In this document: one piece after another, positions 16,054 through 24,260 of the stretch
How positions within the stretch are numbered: the first letter of the stretch is position 1
Layout: every line of letters begins with the position of its first letter
DNA from: Nitrosomonadales bacterium
Lineage (GTDB): Bacteria; Pseudomonadota; Gammaproteobacteria; Burkholderiales; Gallionellaceae
DNA: 38,181 nt
Assembly (NCBI GenBank): GCA_016195965.1
Contig: JACPYR010000046.1
Span: 1-38,181, forward strand
Direction: 5' to 3'
Notes under the pieces: generated by a model
Told to the model about the DNA's origin: nothing
The model's input: the letters and a program-made list of their open reading frames with translations, nothing else
Database searches by the model: none
Position numbers and translations under genes: made by a program

Positions 16054-19000
16054 TCACATGCGCTCGAGCAATTCATCGAACTTGTCGATCGGCATCGGCT
16101 TGCCGAACAGATAGCCCTGGAAGTTGGTGCAGGCCGTGCCCAGCAGGATATCACGCTGCTCTACCGTCTCCACTCCCTCGGCGATCACGTCCAGGTCCAG
16201 GCTGTGCGCCATCGCGATGATGGTGCGCACGATCGCCTTGTCGCTGCTGTCGGTCGTCAGATCGCGCACGAACGACTGGTCGACCTTGAGCTGGTCCAGC
16301 GGCAAGCGTTTGAGATATTGCAAAGACGAGTAGCCGGTGCCGAAGTCGTCCAGTGAAATCCGCACGCCGATGGCTTTCAGTGCGGTCATGGTCGCGATCA
16401 CGTTTTCGACGTTGTCCAGCAACATGCCTTCGGTCAGTTCCAGCTTGAGCAGCCTCGGGTCGATGTCATGGTGCTGCACGGCGGCCTGCACCTGGGCGAC
16501 GAAATCGGGCTGGCGGAACTGTCTGGCGCTCACGTTGACCGCCAGCGCGAGGTCGCGGCTATGGGCGTGTTGCTGCCAGGCCTTGATCTGGGCGCAGGCC
16601 GTCTCCACCACCCATTGCCCGATGGACAGTATCAGCCCGGTTTCTTCCGCCAGCGGAATGAATTGGGCGGGAGACACAAAACCGCGCTCGGGGTGTATCC
16701 GGCGTATCAATGCCTCGGCGCCTATGGGCCGGTTTTCGCTGTCCACCTGGATCTGGTAATGCAGATGCAGTTGCTGCCGCTCCAGCGCCTTGCGCAATTC
16801 GCCTTCCAGCGAGACGCGGCTGGTGATGTTCGCCTGCATCTGCGGATCGAAGAAACGCAGCGCATTGCGCCCGGTTCTCTTGGCCTGGTACATCGCGATG
16901 TCGGCTTGCTTGAGCAAGTCGTCCATGGGTTGCTGTTGATGATTGAACAGCGTGGCGCCGATGCTGACGGTGCTGTGGTATTCGTGCGCCTCCAGCTGGT
17001 AGGGCTGGCTGAGGACGGCGAGAATTTTCTCGCCTATGGTTTCGGTCTGTGCAGAGGCTTCCGTGGTCTGTTCGCTCAGACCTTCCAGGACCACCACAAA
17101 TTCGTCGCCGCTCAAGCGCGCCACGGTATCTCCGTCGCGCACGCAGGATTGCAGGCGTTGTGCGACCTGCTGCAACAGCAGGTCGCCGATGCTGTGGCCC
17201 AGGGTGTCGTTGAGGGTCTTGAAGTTGTCCAGGTCGATAAACAGCAGCGCGCCTTCCCGGCCGCTGCGCCCGCTGGTCGCCATGGCATGCTGCAGCCTGT
17301 CCATCAGCAGCCGCCGGTTGGGCAGTTGGGTGAGCGGATCGTAGAAAGCCAGATGCTTGATCTCTTCCTCTGCCGCCTTGCGTTCGGTAATGTCGATGTG
17401 TGCCCCGACATAATGTGTGACAGCCCCGTCATCCCCTTTGACGGCGGAGATGGTGAGCCATTTGGGATAGATTTCGCCATTCTTGCGCCTGTCCCAGACT
17501 TCTCCCCGCCACGCTCCCGTGCGCCGGATGGATTCCCACATGGCGTTATAGAAGGCCGCATCGTGGCGGCCGGATTTAAGGATGCGCGGCGTTTGCCCGA
17601 TGGCTTCATCGGCGGTGTAGCCGGTGGTCTCGGTAAACGCGTGGTTGACCCGCAGGAACACGCCGTTAGGATCGGTGATCATCAGGCTTTCCTGCGTGTT
17701 GAAGGCGGTGGCGGCGATGCGGACTTCTTCCTCTACCCGTTTTTGTCCGGTGATGTCCTGATAGATGCCCAGCACGCCTATGATCTCGTCGTGCGCATTG
17801 CGCAGCGGCACCTTGGAGGTGCGCAGCCAGATCGTTTTGCCGTCTGGCGTGGTCTGCGGTTCTTCATAGGCGAGCTTCGCGACGCCTGATTCCATGATCC
17901 GCCGGTCGTCGGCGCGGTAGATTTCCGCCTGGTCTTTCCAGCCCAACTGGTAATCGTCCTTGCCGACGATGTCCTGCGGCGAGGCTACTCCCGCGTCATG
18001 GGCGAAAGCGGGATTGCAGCCCAGGTAACGCAATTGCCGGTCTTTCCAGAAAATGCGCATGGGCACCGCATCGACCACGATCTTGAGGAAATTATGCGCT
18101 TCGTTAAGCTCTGTCTCTGCCAGCTTGCGTCCGGTGATGTCGCGCAACAGGAACAGGTAACGCTCGTCCCGACCATACCCTTCGTGTTTGGATGTGACAG
18201 AGAGTTCGAACCAGCGCTCGCCATCCGTGGTCGGCAAAGCGATTTCTTTACCATCCGAGCGTCCCAGTTCGGATGCTTCCTGCAACGCAATCCGGCAGGT
18301 TGAAGCGGCAGGGGGAGGGAAAACCTCGTCGAGGTTTTTGCCGGGGAATCCTTCCGCAGGCTCCAGCAGCAATGCGGTACGGGAGGCATGGTAATGATGC
18401 AGCCGCCCATCCAGCCCGATTTCGAACAGCGGGTCGGGAATGGCATCCAGCGTGGCCTGCAGCCGGGTCTGCGATAAATTCAGTTGCTGGTAGGGGTGTT
18501 CGACGGTGGCGACGAAAACTGCGCGATAGATGAGCAGGTAGGAAATCGCCTTATAGACATGTCCGAGCAGATTGTAGATGTCGGTGACATCGGAATAGAG
18601 GGTGAAAAAGAACTCGCTCAGCGCCATCGCGCATACCGCGCCGAACAGCCAGGCCGCGTTGAACGGCAGCGGTTTGCGCATGCGTACCCACAGCGCGGAG
18701 GCGGTGATCAGGTTGAGCGCGACGAGCGCATACTCGTAATTGATCTTGAACGGGGTGAGTCCTTTGCCCGGAATGAAAGTTTTCGGTATCAGGTCGTCAT
18801 GGAACAAAAACAGCCAGTGCAGTGATGCAACTATAACCATCACTATGGTAAGCGACACGTAGCGGGAAGCTACGGAGGGGAGTAGACGCCAAGATGTGAC
18901 TGCGACGGTAAACAGGGTAATGGCGGCAAGCGAACGTGCAGCAAACCAGAAGTCGATGGATTTATCAACGCTGCTTGGAGTCACGAAATCGGGCATGCCC

Positions 19001-19326
19001 GCGAAGGAGAGCATGTGCGTGAAATCCAACAGTCCCACGCCGAAGAAGGCGCAGGCGAGCAGCAGGATATTGCCGGGCAAGCCGCGCCGATAGGCATTCC
19101 AGCCCACCGCGAACACCAGCATGGAAATTACGATGGAGATTGTTTCGAGTAGAGTGTGCAGCGGCAGGTAGCCTGCGATGCCGCGCGCGCCGGGCAGCGG
19201 CGGCAGCACCTTGGCAGCCGTCATGCCCAGCGTCAGCAGCGCGATAGCGGTGACCGCCGTGCGCATTGGCGCCTGGTGGCTGGGGTGCAGCCACCATGAT
19301 TTCGCTTGTCCGGAGAGTTGTTCCAT
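16054..19326 (-). CDS. MASE3-PAS-GGDEF-EAL cyclic-di-GMP signalling protein
   Basis: A 1090-residue membrane sensor. Residues about 20-275 carry about seven or eight helices of a MASE3 sensor (VFAVGWNAYRRG, DFTHMLSFAGMPDFVTPSS). Three PAS modules follow (about 285-400, 410-530 and 535-655; TTGYTADEAIGQTPRILKSG in the third). The GGDEF domain (about 660-830) has SGDEF instead of GGDEF at about 738, with FIDLDNFKTLNDTLGH intact. The EAL domain (about 840-1085) keeps EALIRR, NVSARQF, ELTEG, DDFGTGYSSL, LKVDQSFV, AEGVET and FQGYLFGKP. Phosphodiesterase activity therefore looks likely and cyclase activity uncertain. The start has no clear ribosome binding site. Confidence 0.92.
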   Translation of the reverse strand: MEQLSGQAKSWWLHPSHQAPMRTAVTAIALLTLGMTAAKVLPPLPGARGIAGYLPLHTLLETISIVISMLVFAVGWNAYRRGLPGNILLLACAFFGVGLLDFTHMLSFAGMPDFVTPSSVDKSIDFWFAARSLAAITLFTVAVTSWRLLPSVASRYVSLTIVMVIVASLHWLFLFHDDLIPKTFIPGKGLTPFKINYEYALVALNLITASALWVRMRKPLPFNAAWLFGAVCAMALSEFFFTLYSDVTDIYNLLGHVYKAISYLLIYRAVFVATVEHPYQQLNLSQTRLQATLDAIPDPLFEIGLDGRLHHYHASRTALLLEPAEGFPGKNLDEVFPPPAASTCRIALQEASELGRSDGKEIALPTTDGERWFELSVTSKHEGYGRDERYLFLLRDITGRKLAETELNEAHNFLKIVVDAVPMRIFWKDRQLRYLGCNPAFAHDAGVASPQDIVGKDDYQLGWKDQAEIYRADDRRIMESGVAKLAYEEPQTTPDGKTIWLRTSKVPLRNAHDEIIGVLGIYQDITGQKRVEEEVRIAATAFNTQESLMITDPNGVFLRVNHAFTETTGYTADEAIGQTPRILKSGRHDAAFYNAMWESIRRTGAWRGEVWDRRKNGEIYPKWLTISAVKGDDGAVTHYVGAHIDITERKAAEEEIKHLAFYDPLTQLPNRRLLMDRLQHAMATSGRSGREGALLFIDLDNFKTLNDTLGHSIGDLLLQQVAQRLQSCVRDGDTVARLSGDEFVVVLEGLSEQTTEASAQTETIGEKILAVLSQPYQLEAHEYHSTVSIGATLFNHQQQPMDDLLKQADIAMYQAKRTGRNALRFFDPQMQANITSRVSLEGELRKALERQQLHLHYQIQVDSENRPIGAEALIRRIHPERGFVSPAQFIPLAEETGLILSIGQWVVETACAQIKAWQQHAHSRDLALAVNVSARQFRQPDFVAQVQAAVQHHDIDPRLLKLELTEGMLLDNVENVIATMTALKAIGVRISLDDFGTGYSSLQYLKRLPLDQLKVDQSFVRDLTTDSSDKAIVRTIIAMAHSLDLDVIAEGVETVEQRDILLGTACTNFQGYLFGKPMPIDKFDELLERM

Positions 19327-19546
19327 GCGGTGGCTTATTTTTCACCTTGTCAGAAACCATATGCATACTAGCTGCAAAAACAAAAAATGTATATGTCATA
19401 CCGGACTGCAATTTCTGGTGGTATCGCGGTCTGTTCGGTGCGACAATTGGGCGGCATTGGCACCCCAGGCGCTGCTCGCAGGCGCCCAACTTCGAGAGTG
19501 GCTGCGCGCGGCCTGTTTGGCGTACGCGCAGCATGAGGAGAATGCA

Positions 19547-19576
19547 ATGGCTGCTGGACTCCATCACGGGTTCTGA
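19547..19576 (+). CDS. Possible nine-codon leader peptide before the amylase gene
   Basis: ATG at 19547 is preceded by GAGGAGAATGCA and encodes MAAGLHHGF before TGA at 19574-19576. The amylase-like ATG follows one base later (TGAAATG). The amylase start has no ribosome binding site of its own, so reinitiation after this mini-frame could start it. This is inference from layout only. Confidence 0.3.
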   Translation: MAAGLHHGF

Positions 19577-19577
19577 A

Positions 19578-19970
19578 ATGAATTTCAGAACCGGAAAATT
19601 ATTTCCTGCATGGGCTGGTTTTGCGCCGTTGCTTTTGTCGTGTCTTTTTTTCCTATTTTCTCCCACGTTATTGGCGGCACCGGATTGGTCGGACGACATC
19701 CTGTATTTCGTGCTGATCGACCGTTACGCAGATGGCGATAGCGCAAACAATCGCCGCGTCGAACGCAGCAACCCCGGCGGTTATCACGGCGGCGACCTGA
19801 AGGGATTAATCCGGCACCTGGATGAACTCGCCGATCTGGGCATTACGGCGCTGTGGATCAACCCGGTGCAGAAACAGGTCACGCAAAGTCCTTATGCCAG
19901 CGCTCCGGCGCAACTCGGCATCCCGGAATTCAGGCACAGCGGTTTTCACGGTTACTGGATAGACGTGTAA
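19578..19970 (+). pseudogene. Alpha-amylase family (GH13) gene, 3'-truncated
   Basis: 131 codons of a secreted glycoside hydrolase family 13 protein. A signal peptide (FAPLLLSCLFFLFSPTLLAAPDW) leads into the first GH13 region: ILYFVLIDRYADGD, NPGGYHGGDLKGLI, LADLGITALWINPV and FHGYW. The frame then ends in IDV-stop. Full enzymes have 450-600 residues and carry the catalytic Asp, Glu and Asp further on, all missing here. The sequence from about 19955 reads on the other strand as the end of a degraded antitoxin gene. The amylase gene was therefore probably cut by a rearrangement that brought in the toxin-antitoxin segment. Confidence 0.8.
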
Positions 19971-20219
19971 TCACCTTGCTGTTCCTGCGTCCACCGTCTG
20001 TTGTACTTGCGTTCGCAGCACGGCGCTATTGTCCAGCAGCTTGCCAAGGCGGATCGCCATGTCAGGCGTAATCGGGCGGCGTTCATACAGCGCCTCCGAC
20101 ATGGTGCGGCGCGACACGTCCAGCCGGTCGGCAAGCATACCCATCTCAGGCAACAACACTTCGTGCGGCAGTGCGCCGGGGCGAGTGTGGGCGCGTTTTT
20201 TGTTTCACAAAGTATCCAT
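19971..20219 (-). pseudogene. Degraded HigA-like antitoxin
   Basis: The readable part has HigA features (PGALPHEVLLPEMGM, then LADRLDVSRRTMSEALYERRPITPDMAIRLGKLL). The frame is broken in several ways. Upstream of PGALPHEV, the only ATG (20219) is followed four codons later by TGA. The helix-turn-helix lacks about five residues between GM and LADRL compared with the family. After LRTQ the frame ends abnormally, while the next frame over gives YNRRWTQEQQGDYTSIQ, which resembles a HigA C-terminus and extends to 19952. No toxin partner is left. It sits three bases behind the intact higA. Confidence 0.65.
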
Positions 20220-20222
20220 CTT

Positions 20223-20510
20223 TTATGCGGCTAGTCTTTGCAGCGGCTTTATTTTTGGGCTTGGCTGTTGTTTGGCCTGCCATAAATCAAACTGTGTTTG
20301 CATTCCAAGCCAAACATCAGGGGTGGTGTTAAGCCATGCTGAAAGACGCAAGGCCATACCCGCCGTTATTCCTGCTTTGCCGTTCAGTACTTTGGATAGC
20401 GTGACGCGAGATACCTGTAACGCCTTTGCTGCGCTCGTTATCGTCATGTCTTCCGGTATCCATTCCCTCAATACTTCGCCGGGGTGCGCGGGGTTGTGCA
20501 TTCTGCTCAT
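20223..20510 (-). CDS. higA: HigA-family antitoxin
   Basis: A 95-residue XRE-type DNA-binding antitoxin. The signature is MHNPAHPGEVLREWI, then the helix-turn-helix (TSAAKALQVSRVTLSKVLNGKAGITAGMALRLSAWL) and the C-terminal WLGMQTQFDLWQAKQQ. The start at 20510 lies nine bases after AGGAG; a TTG two codons upstream is less likely. It would bind the HigB toxin and repress the operon through the palindrome at 20818-20829. Order is toxin first, the hallmark of hig systems; the gap between the genes is only 12 bases. Confidence 0.9.
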   Translation of the reverse strand: MSRMHNPAHPGEVLREWIPEDMTITSAAKALQVSRVTLSKVLNGKAGITAGMALRLSAWLNTTPDVWLGMQTQFDLWQAKQQPSPKIKPLQRLAA

Positions 20511-20522
20511 TTTCAATATCTC

Positions 20523-20801
20523 CTAGTGGTAGTCCTGATAATCAACCAGCTCGGCATCATCACCCTCAAAGGTAAAAGTCATGCGCCAGTTTCCATTTAC
20601 CGTCACCGAGTAATGCCCGGCAAGGTCGCCAGTCAGCGGGTGAAATTTCCAACCCGGCGCGTTCATATCATCCGGGCGCTTGGCGCTGTCTAACATAGTC
20701 AACATGATGCGTAGTTTTCCGGCATGGTGCGGCTGGATGCCAGCCTTGCTGCCTTTGCGGAAGAATGTCTCAAGCCCCTTGTGACGAAATGTCTTAATCA
20801 T
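20523..20801 (-). CDS. higB: HigB-family (RelE-like) mRNA interferase toxin
   Basis: A 92-residue ribosome-dependent RNase of the RelE/HigB fold. MIKTFRHKGLETFFRKGSKAGIQ is the standard N-terminus. LDSAKRPDDMNAPGWKFHPLTGDLAGHYSVTVNGNWRMTFTFEG carries the conserved Pro-Gly-x-x-x-His-x-L and the Arg of the active site, and VDYQDYH closes the protein. Length and motifs match active family members. No ribosome binding site precedes the ATG, and the predicted -10 box lies only seven bases upstream, so the mRNA is probably leaderless. Confidence 0.9.
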   Translation of the reverse strand: MIKTFRHKGLETFFRKGSKAGIQPHHAGKLRIMLTMLDSAKRPDDMNAPGWKFHPLTGDLAGHYSVTVNGNWRMTFTFEGDDAELVDYQDYH

Positions 20802-20808
20802 AATTAAA

Positions 20809-20837
20809 ACTGTAAACCGTTAATTAACGCATGTCAA
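20809..20837 (-). promoter_or_regulatory. higBA promoter with embedded palindromic operator
   Basis: On the minus strand TTGACA (20832-20837), 17-base spacer, TACAGT (20809-20814). The spacer contains the perfect palindrome CGTTAATTAACG (20818-20829), a natural site for HigA autorepression. Seven bases separate the -10 box from the higB ATG. Confidence 0.7.
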
Positions 20838-21226
20838 AATTATAATAATCACACGCTCGGTTTGATGGGCGGCAGAGAATCCAATTCGTGCGGCATTTTG
20901 CAGAAATGTCCGAAACACAGAACGGCTATGCAGGGGGTAGCCGCCTCGGGCGTCTCACGGTTTGCCAGTGGCTTTGAGGTGACCCTCATGAAATAAGACT
21001 TTCTGATTTTCGCCCCTTAATCTGGCTGGCTTATTTGACCAGATTGACGGTAAGGCATATTACGCTACCGCCGACCAGTGCAAGAACATTCGAAAACGAC
21101 TGAGGCGGCCCAATAATTGAACTGGCGTATAAGCCCTGTTTGGCGGGGGTAGGCGATAAAAAAACCGCTAAAGCTATACGCAGTGCGGGTATAAGAGAAT
21201 GATTAAGAACGGCTAAAACAGGCGTC
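20838..21226. other. Gene-free stretch between higBA and tRNA-Ser
   Basis: No supported gene on either strand. A minus-strand frame of 76 codons at 21031-21261 begins inside the tRNA gene and is rejected. The area borders the 3' end of the tRNA, the usual integration side for islands, but I found no repeat of the tRNA 3' end within it and no integrase. Confidence 0.4.
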
Positions 21227-21314
21227 TGGCGGAAGCGGTGAGATTCGAACTCACGGAACATTTCTGTTCGGCAGTTTTCAAGACTGCTGGTTTAAACCAC
21301 TCACCCACGCTTCC
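21227..21314 (-). tRNA. tRNA-Ser (anticodon TGA), CCA encoded
   Basis: On the minus strand the gene starts GGAAGCG at 21314 and pairs with CGCTTCC near the 3' end, followed by discriminator G and an encoded CCA (21227-21229). The anticodon loop is CTTGAAA with anticodon TGA, reading UCA serine codons. A long variable arm, as in all serine tRNAs, follows. The T-arm is GTTCGAATC. All arms fold normally. Confidence 0.95.
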
Positions 21315-21410
21315 CAATAAATTGTTTACTACTCACCCTCTCGGCAGTTTTGGCTCCGACATAACCTGAAGGTTAGTCTACGCCGCAACAAGCCACTGCG
21401 TGGCGTGTTG

Positions 21411-21514
21411 TCAAGACTGCTGGTTTAAACCACTTTGACTATTTTCATGCGGCTTTGCCGCGTAGAAAATTGCATCCCTTTGGGGCACCCACGCTTCCTA
21501 ATAAATTGTTTACT
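21411..21514 (-). repeat. Partial, interrupted duplicate of the tRNA-Ser 5' half and its flank
   Basis: Bases 21411-21434 repeat 21278-21301 exactly (anticodon arm to D-arm), and 21486-21498 repeat 21302-21314 (D-arm to acceptor 5' end). The 5' flank AATAAATTGTTTACT (21316-21330) recurs at 21500-21514. Between the two tRNA pieces is a 51-base insert (21435-21485) that can form a GCGGC-TTT-GCCGC hairpin. The copy lacks the 3' half of the tRNA and cannot be functional. Confidence 0.85.
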
Positions 21515-21591
21515 GCCCCCTCTCTTTCGGCAGCCCGGCTTGCGTCGGGCGCGCATTTTGAACTAAGCCGCCCGCCATGTCCAGAAGCAAT

Positions 21592-22035
21592 CTACTTTCT
21601 TATGCAATCCGCCCAGTTGTTGGGGGTTTCATAGAGCCGCACTCGTTCCAGGCGCAGGTGGTTTGCGTATATGTCCTGATAGGCCGGATTGAGGATATCG
21701 AAGGCGGCCTGGGCGAGGTTTTCTGCGGTCGGCACGACATCGAGGATCACGGTCTTGTGATTGGGCAGGCTGGCCAGAAATTCGCACACCGGCTTGTCGC
21801 CGCGATAGGCCAGGAAGGCGTGATCCCACAAGTCCACCAGTTTTTCCTTGGCGATGCGTTTGACGTCGGAGAAGTCCATCACCATGCCCTGTTCTGACAG
21901 TCCTTCGCTGGTGATGATGTCGCCTGATAGGGTGATTTCAATCGCATAGCGGTGGCCGTGCAGGTGCTTGCACTGGCTGTTGTGGTTGGGGATGCGATGG
22001 CCGGCATCGAATTCCAAGCGGCGTGTGATGAACAT
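21592..22035 (-). CDS. queD: 6-carboxy-5,6,7,8-tetrahydropterin synthase (QueD)
   Basis: A 147-residue enzyme of the 6-pyruvoyl-tetrahydropterin synthase family that makes 6-carboxytetrahydropterin on the way to queuosine. Zinc-binding histidines appear in FDAGHRI and CKHLHGHRY, with the catalytic cysteine in QCKHLHGH. MVMDFSDVKRIAKE, LWDHAFL (catalytic His-Asp) and PTAENLAQ are also standard. The closing RVRLYETPNNWADC fits the QueD subgroup. No other queuosine genes are adjacent in the window; it may be transcribed alone, downstream of tRNA-Ser on the same strand. Confidence 0.88.
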   Translation of the reverse strand: MFITRRLEFDAGHRIPNHNSQCKHLHGHRYAIEITLSGDIITSEGLSEQGMVMDFSDVKRIAKEKLVDLWDHAFLAYRGDKPVCEFLASLPNHKTVILDVVPTAENLAQAAFDILNPAYQDIYANHLRLERVRLYETPNNWADCIRK

Positions 22036-22075
22036 ATTGGTCGTGATCGATTGGAATGGCGCGGATTATACCCTG

Positions 22076-24106
22076 TCAGATTTTCAATGCCTTGGCGCGC
22101 TGCAGAAATTCCCGCTGTTCATGTTCATCATGCCCGGCGCGATAGCGCAGCGCGGTGTAGCGTGCGGCGAGGTCGCGGATAGCCTCGGCCAGCTCCGGGC
22201 GTGCTGCGGCGATGCGTGCGGCATAGTCTTGCGCGCCTTCATGCGCGGCGCGCGGCAGGCCGGATTTCGCCAGTCTGGCGCACAGCTTGAGCCAGGCGGC
22301 TTGCACCTTGTCCGGTTGGCGCGCAAACAAATGGCGCAGCATGAACAGCGCAAACAACGCGATTGCGATGCCCAGTCCGCCCGCCATGTCGAGCGCCATT
22401 TTTTGCCAGGTGATGGATTCGATGCCGAGCCGCGTCAGGAAAGCGAACTGGCGTTCGGCATCGTAACCCAGCACCCATTGGTTCCACTGGTTGGCGAGCG
22501 TGTCCAGGTTAAGGCGCAGCTCGCGCATCCACTGTGGCGGATTGCGCGCCATGAACGGCAATGCGGCATTGTCTGGCAGTGCCGCTGATAAGCCGCGCTG
22601 TATGCGCTCCGGGGCGATCGCGCCGGTGGGATCGAAACGCACCCAGCCTCGCCCTGCCAGCCACACTTCCGCCCAGGCGTGGGCATCGGACTGGCGCACG
22701 ATGTAGTAGTTGCCGACACTGTTGAATTCGCCACCCAGATAACCGGTCACCACGCGCGCGGGAATGCCTGCCGCACGCATCAGAAACACGAAGGCAGAGG
22801 CGTAGTGTTCGCAAAACCCCTGTTTGGTGGTGAACAGGAAATCGTCCACGGTGTGGACACCCAGCGGCGGCGGTTCGAGCGTGTAGACGAAATTTTGATT
22901 GTGGAAATAGCTCAGCGCGGTACGAACAATAGTCTCATCATCCTTTTCGCTGCTGCGCCATTCGGCGGCGAGTTGTTGCGCGCGCGGATTGAACTGCCTG
23001 GGTAACTGCAATCCGCGCTTGAGCTGCTGCGCGGTTTCCTGCAGGTTGGCGCGATACACCAGATGCGAGCGCGCCGCATAGCGCAGCCGCGCGTTGACAG
23101 GCTCCTTGTTCAGTATCTGAAAATCATGAGTCAACGTGGCGGCCATGACACGGCGTTGCGAAGCATCCGGGGCGGGAATGGCCGCCTCACACCCGCTCCC
23201 GCAATCGGCTGTCTGCGCCAGTAACGTGTCGCGGGATGTGGCGGGAATGGAGAGTTTGTCCGGCACATCGAGCGCGAACAGCCAGGCCTTGTTGTGCGGT
23301 TCCAGTGTGACGCTGTAGTTGATAGGCTGGCCAAGCTCGGTGAATTGCGGCGCGACCGAGAGTGCGGTGGTGCCCGGTGTCCAGGCGCGCCCGTCGAACA
23401 TCCACAGCACCGGTCCGCGCCAGTACATCTGGTCGCGGCGCGGCGGTTTGTCGTTGTAGGTGACGCGAAAAGCAACCGCTTGCGACAAACTCAACCGGCT
23501 CAGGCTGCCCGGCGCCATCCGCTCATCCAGCCCGCTGCTGGCATAGGCATCCTGCGGCAACCCCCACAGCGGGCCGGGCACGCGCGGAAACAGCACGAAC
23601 AGGATCAGCATCAGCGGCAGTGCTTGCAGCAGCAACAGCGCGGCGATGCGCGCCCGTGCTTTCAGCGCGATGCCTTGCGCTTGCAAATGCACCCAGGTGG
23701 TGACGATCACCATCAGGGTGGCGAGCAAATACAGTGCGGTAGGTATGCTTTGCGAGTAGAAAAAGTTGGTGATGATGATGAAGCAGGCAAGGTAGATGAC
23801 CACCATCGCATTGCGCGCCTTATGCAGCTCCATCGGCTTGAGCGCCGCGAGCAATACCAGCAAGGTGACACCCGCTTCACGTCCGAACAGCGTGTGGAAT
23901 TCGATCACGATGCCCGCCGTGGCAGCCAAGGTGACTAGCATCAATAACCAGCGTTTGGGCAAGGCCGTGCCGCTGTAGGCCAGGTAGGTGCGCCAGGCGA
24001 GCAGGCCCGCGCACAGGCTGCTGGCCCACAATGGCAGATGCTCGGCATGCGGGGCGATGACCATCAGGATGGACAGCAGCAGGCCGTAGATGAGATGTTT
24101 ACTCAT
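22076..24106 (-). CDS. TgpA-type transglutaminase-like membrane protein
   Basis: A 676-residue inner-membrane protein. The N-terminal part (about residues 1-200) has several membrane helices (DUF3488-like). The periplasmic transglutaminase core has its cysteine at about 431 (TKQGFCEHYASAFVFLMRAAGIPAR), histidine at about 474 (SDAHAWAEVW) and aspartate at about 492 (VRFDPTGAIAPERI). A last membrane helix lies near 560, before a DUF4129-like C-terminal tail. All three catalytic residues are present. The family member TgpA of Pseudomonas is essential, but the substrate is not known. It is the last gene of the moxR-DUF58-tgpA unit. Confidence 0.88.
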   Translation of the reverse strand: MSKHLIYGLLLSILMVIAPHAEHLPLWASSLCAGLLAWRTYLAYSGTALPKRWLLMLVTLAATAGIVIEFHTLFGREAGVTLLVLLAALKPMELHKARNAMVVIYLACFIIITNFFYSQSIPTALYLLATLMVIVTTWVHLQAQGIALKARARIAALLLLQALPLMLILFVLFPRVPGPLWGLPQDAYASSGLDERMAPGSLSRLSLSQAVAFRVTYNDKPPRRDQMYWRGPVLWMFDGRAWTPGTTALSVAPQFTELGQPINYSVTLEPHNKAWLFALDVPDKLSIPATSRDTLLAQTADCGSGCEAAIPAPDASQRRVMAATLTHDFQILNKEPVNARLRYAARSHLVYRANLQETAQQLKRGLQLPRQFNPRAQQLAAEWRSSEKDDETIVRTALSYFHNQNFVYTLEPPPLGVHTVDDFLFTTKQGFCEHYASAFVFLMRAAGIPARVVTGYLGGEFNSVGNYYIVRQSDAHAWAEVWLAGRGWVRFDPTGAIAPERIQRGLSAALPDNAALPFMARNPPQWMRELRLNLDTLANQWNQWVLGYDAERQFAFLTRLGIESITWQKMALDMAGGLGIAIALFALFMLRHLFARQPDKVQAAWLKLCARLAKSGLPRAAHEGAQDYAARIAAARPELAEAIRDLAARYTALRYRAGHDEHEQREFLQRAKALKI

Positions 24107-24126
24107 TGTAAAAACCTCAACTGCAA

Positions 24127-24245
24127 GCCACAGAGTTCACAGAGGATAAAAGCCTTGAGATATTCAGAAAAATTGCTTGTTTGCTTTGAATGCCAAAGTT
24201 GGAGATATGATGTTTTTTCTCTGTGCGCTCTGTGTTCTCTGTGGC
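24127..24245. repeat. Palindromic element with 9-base CACAGAG periodicity, copy 1
   Basis: The left arm (24127-24145) holds two CACAGAG units. The right arm (24219-24245) holds three CTCTGTG units separated by two bases each. The arms are inverted complements ending in GCCACAGAG and CTCTGTGGC. The element fills the 154-base gap between the DUF58 and transglutaminase genes. A second copy lies upstream of moxR. Confidence 0.8.
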
Positions 24246-24260
24246 TAAATGTATTTAGGT

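Noticed and set aside
16468..17889. Plus-strand frame of 473 codons
   Set aside because: Antisense shadow of the GGDEF-EAL gene, whose domain motifs are all in the minus frame.
21031..21261. Minus-strand 76-codon frame
   Set aside because: Its first codons lie within tRNA-Ser and it has no ribosome binding site; typical spurious call next to a tRNA.
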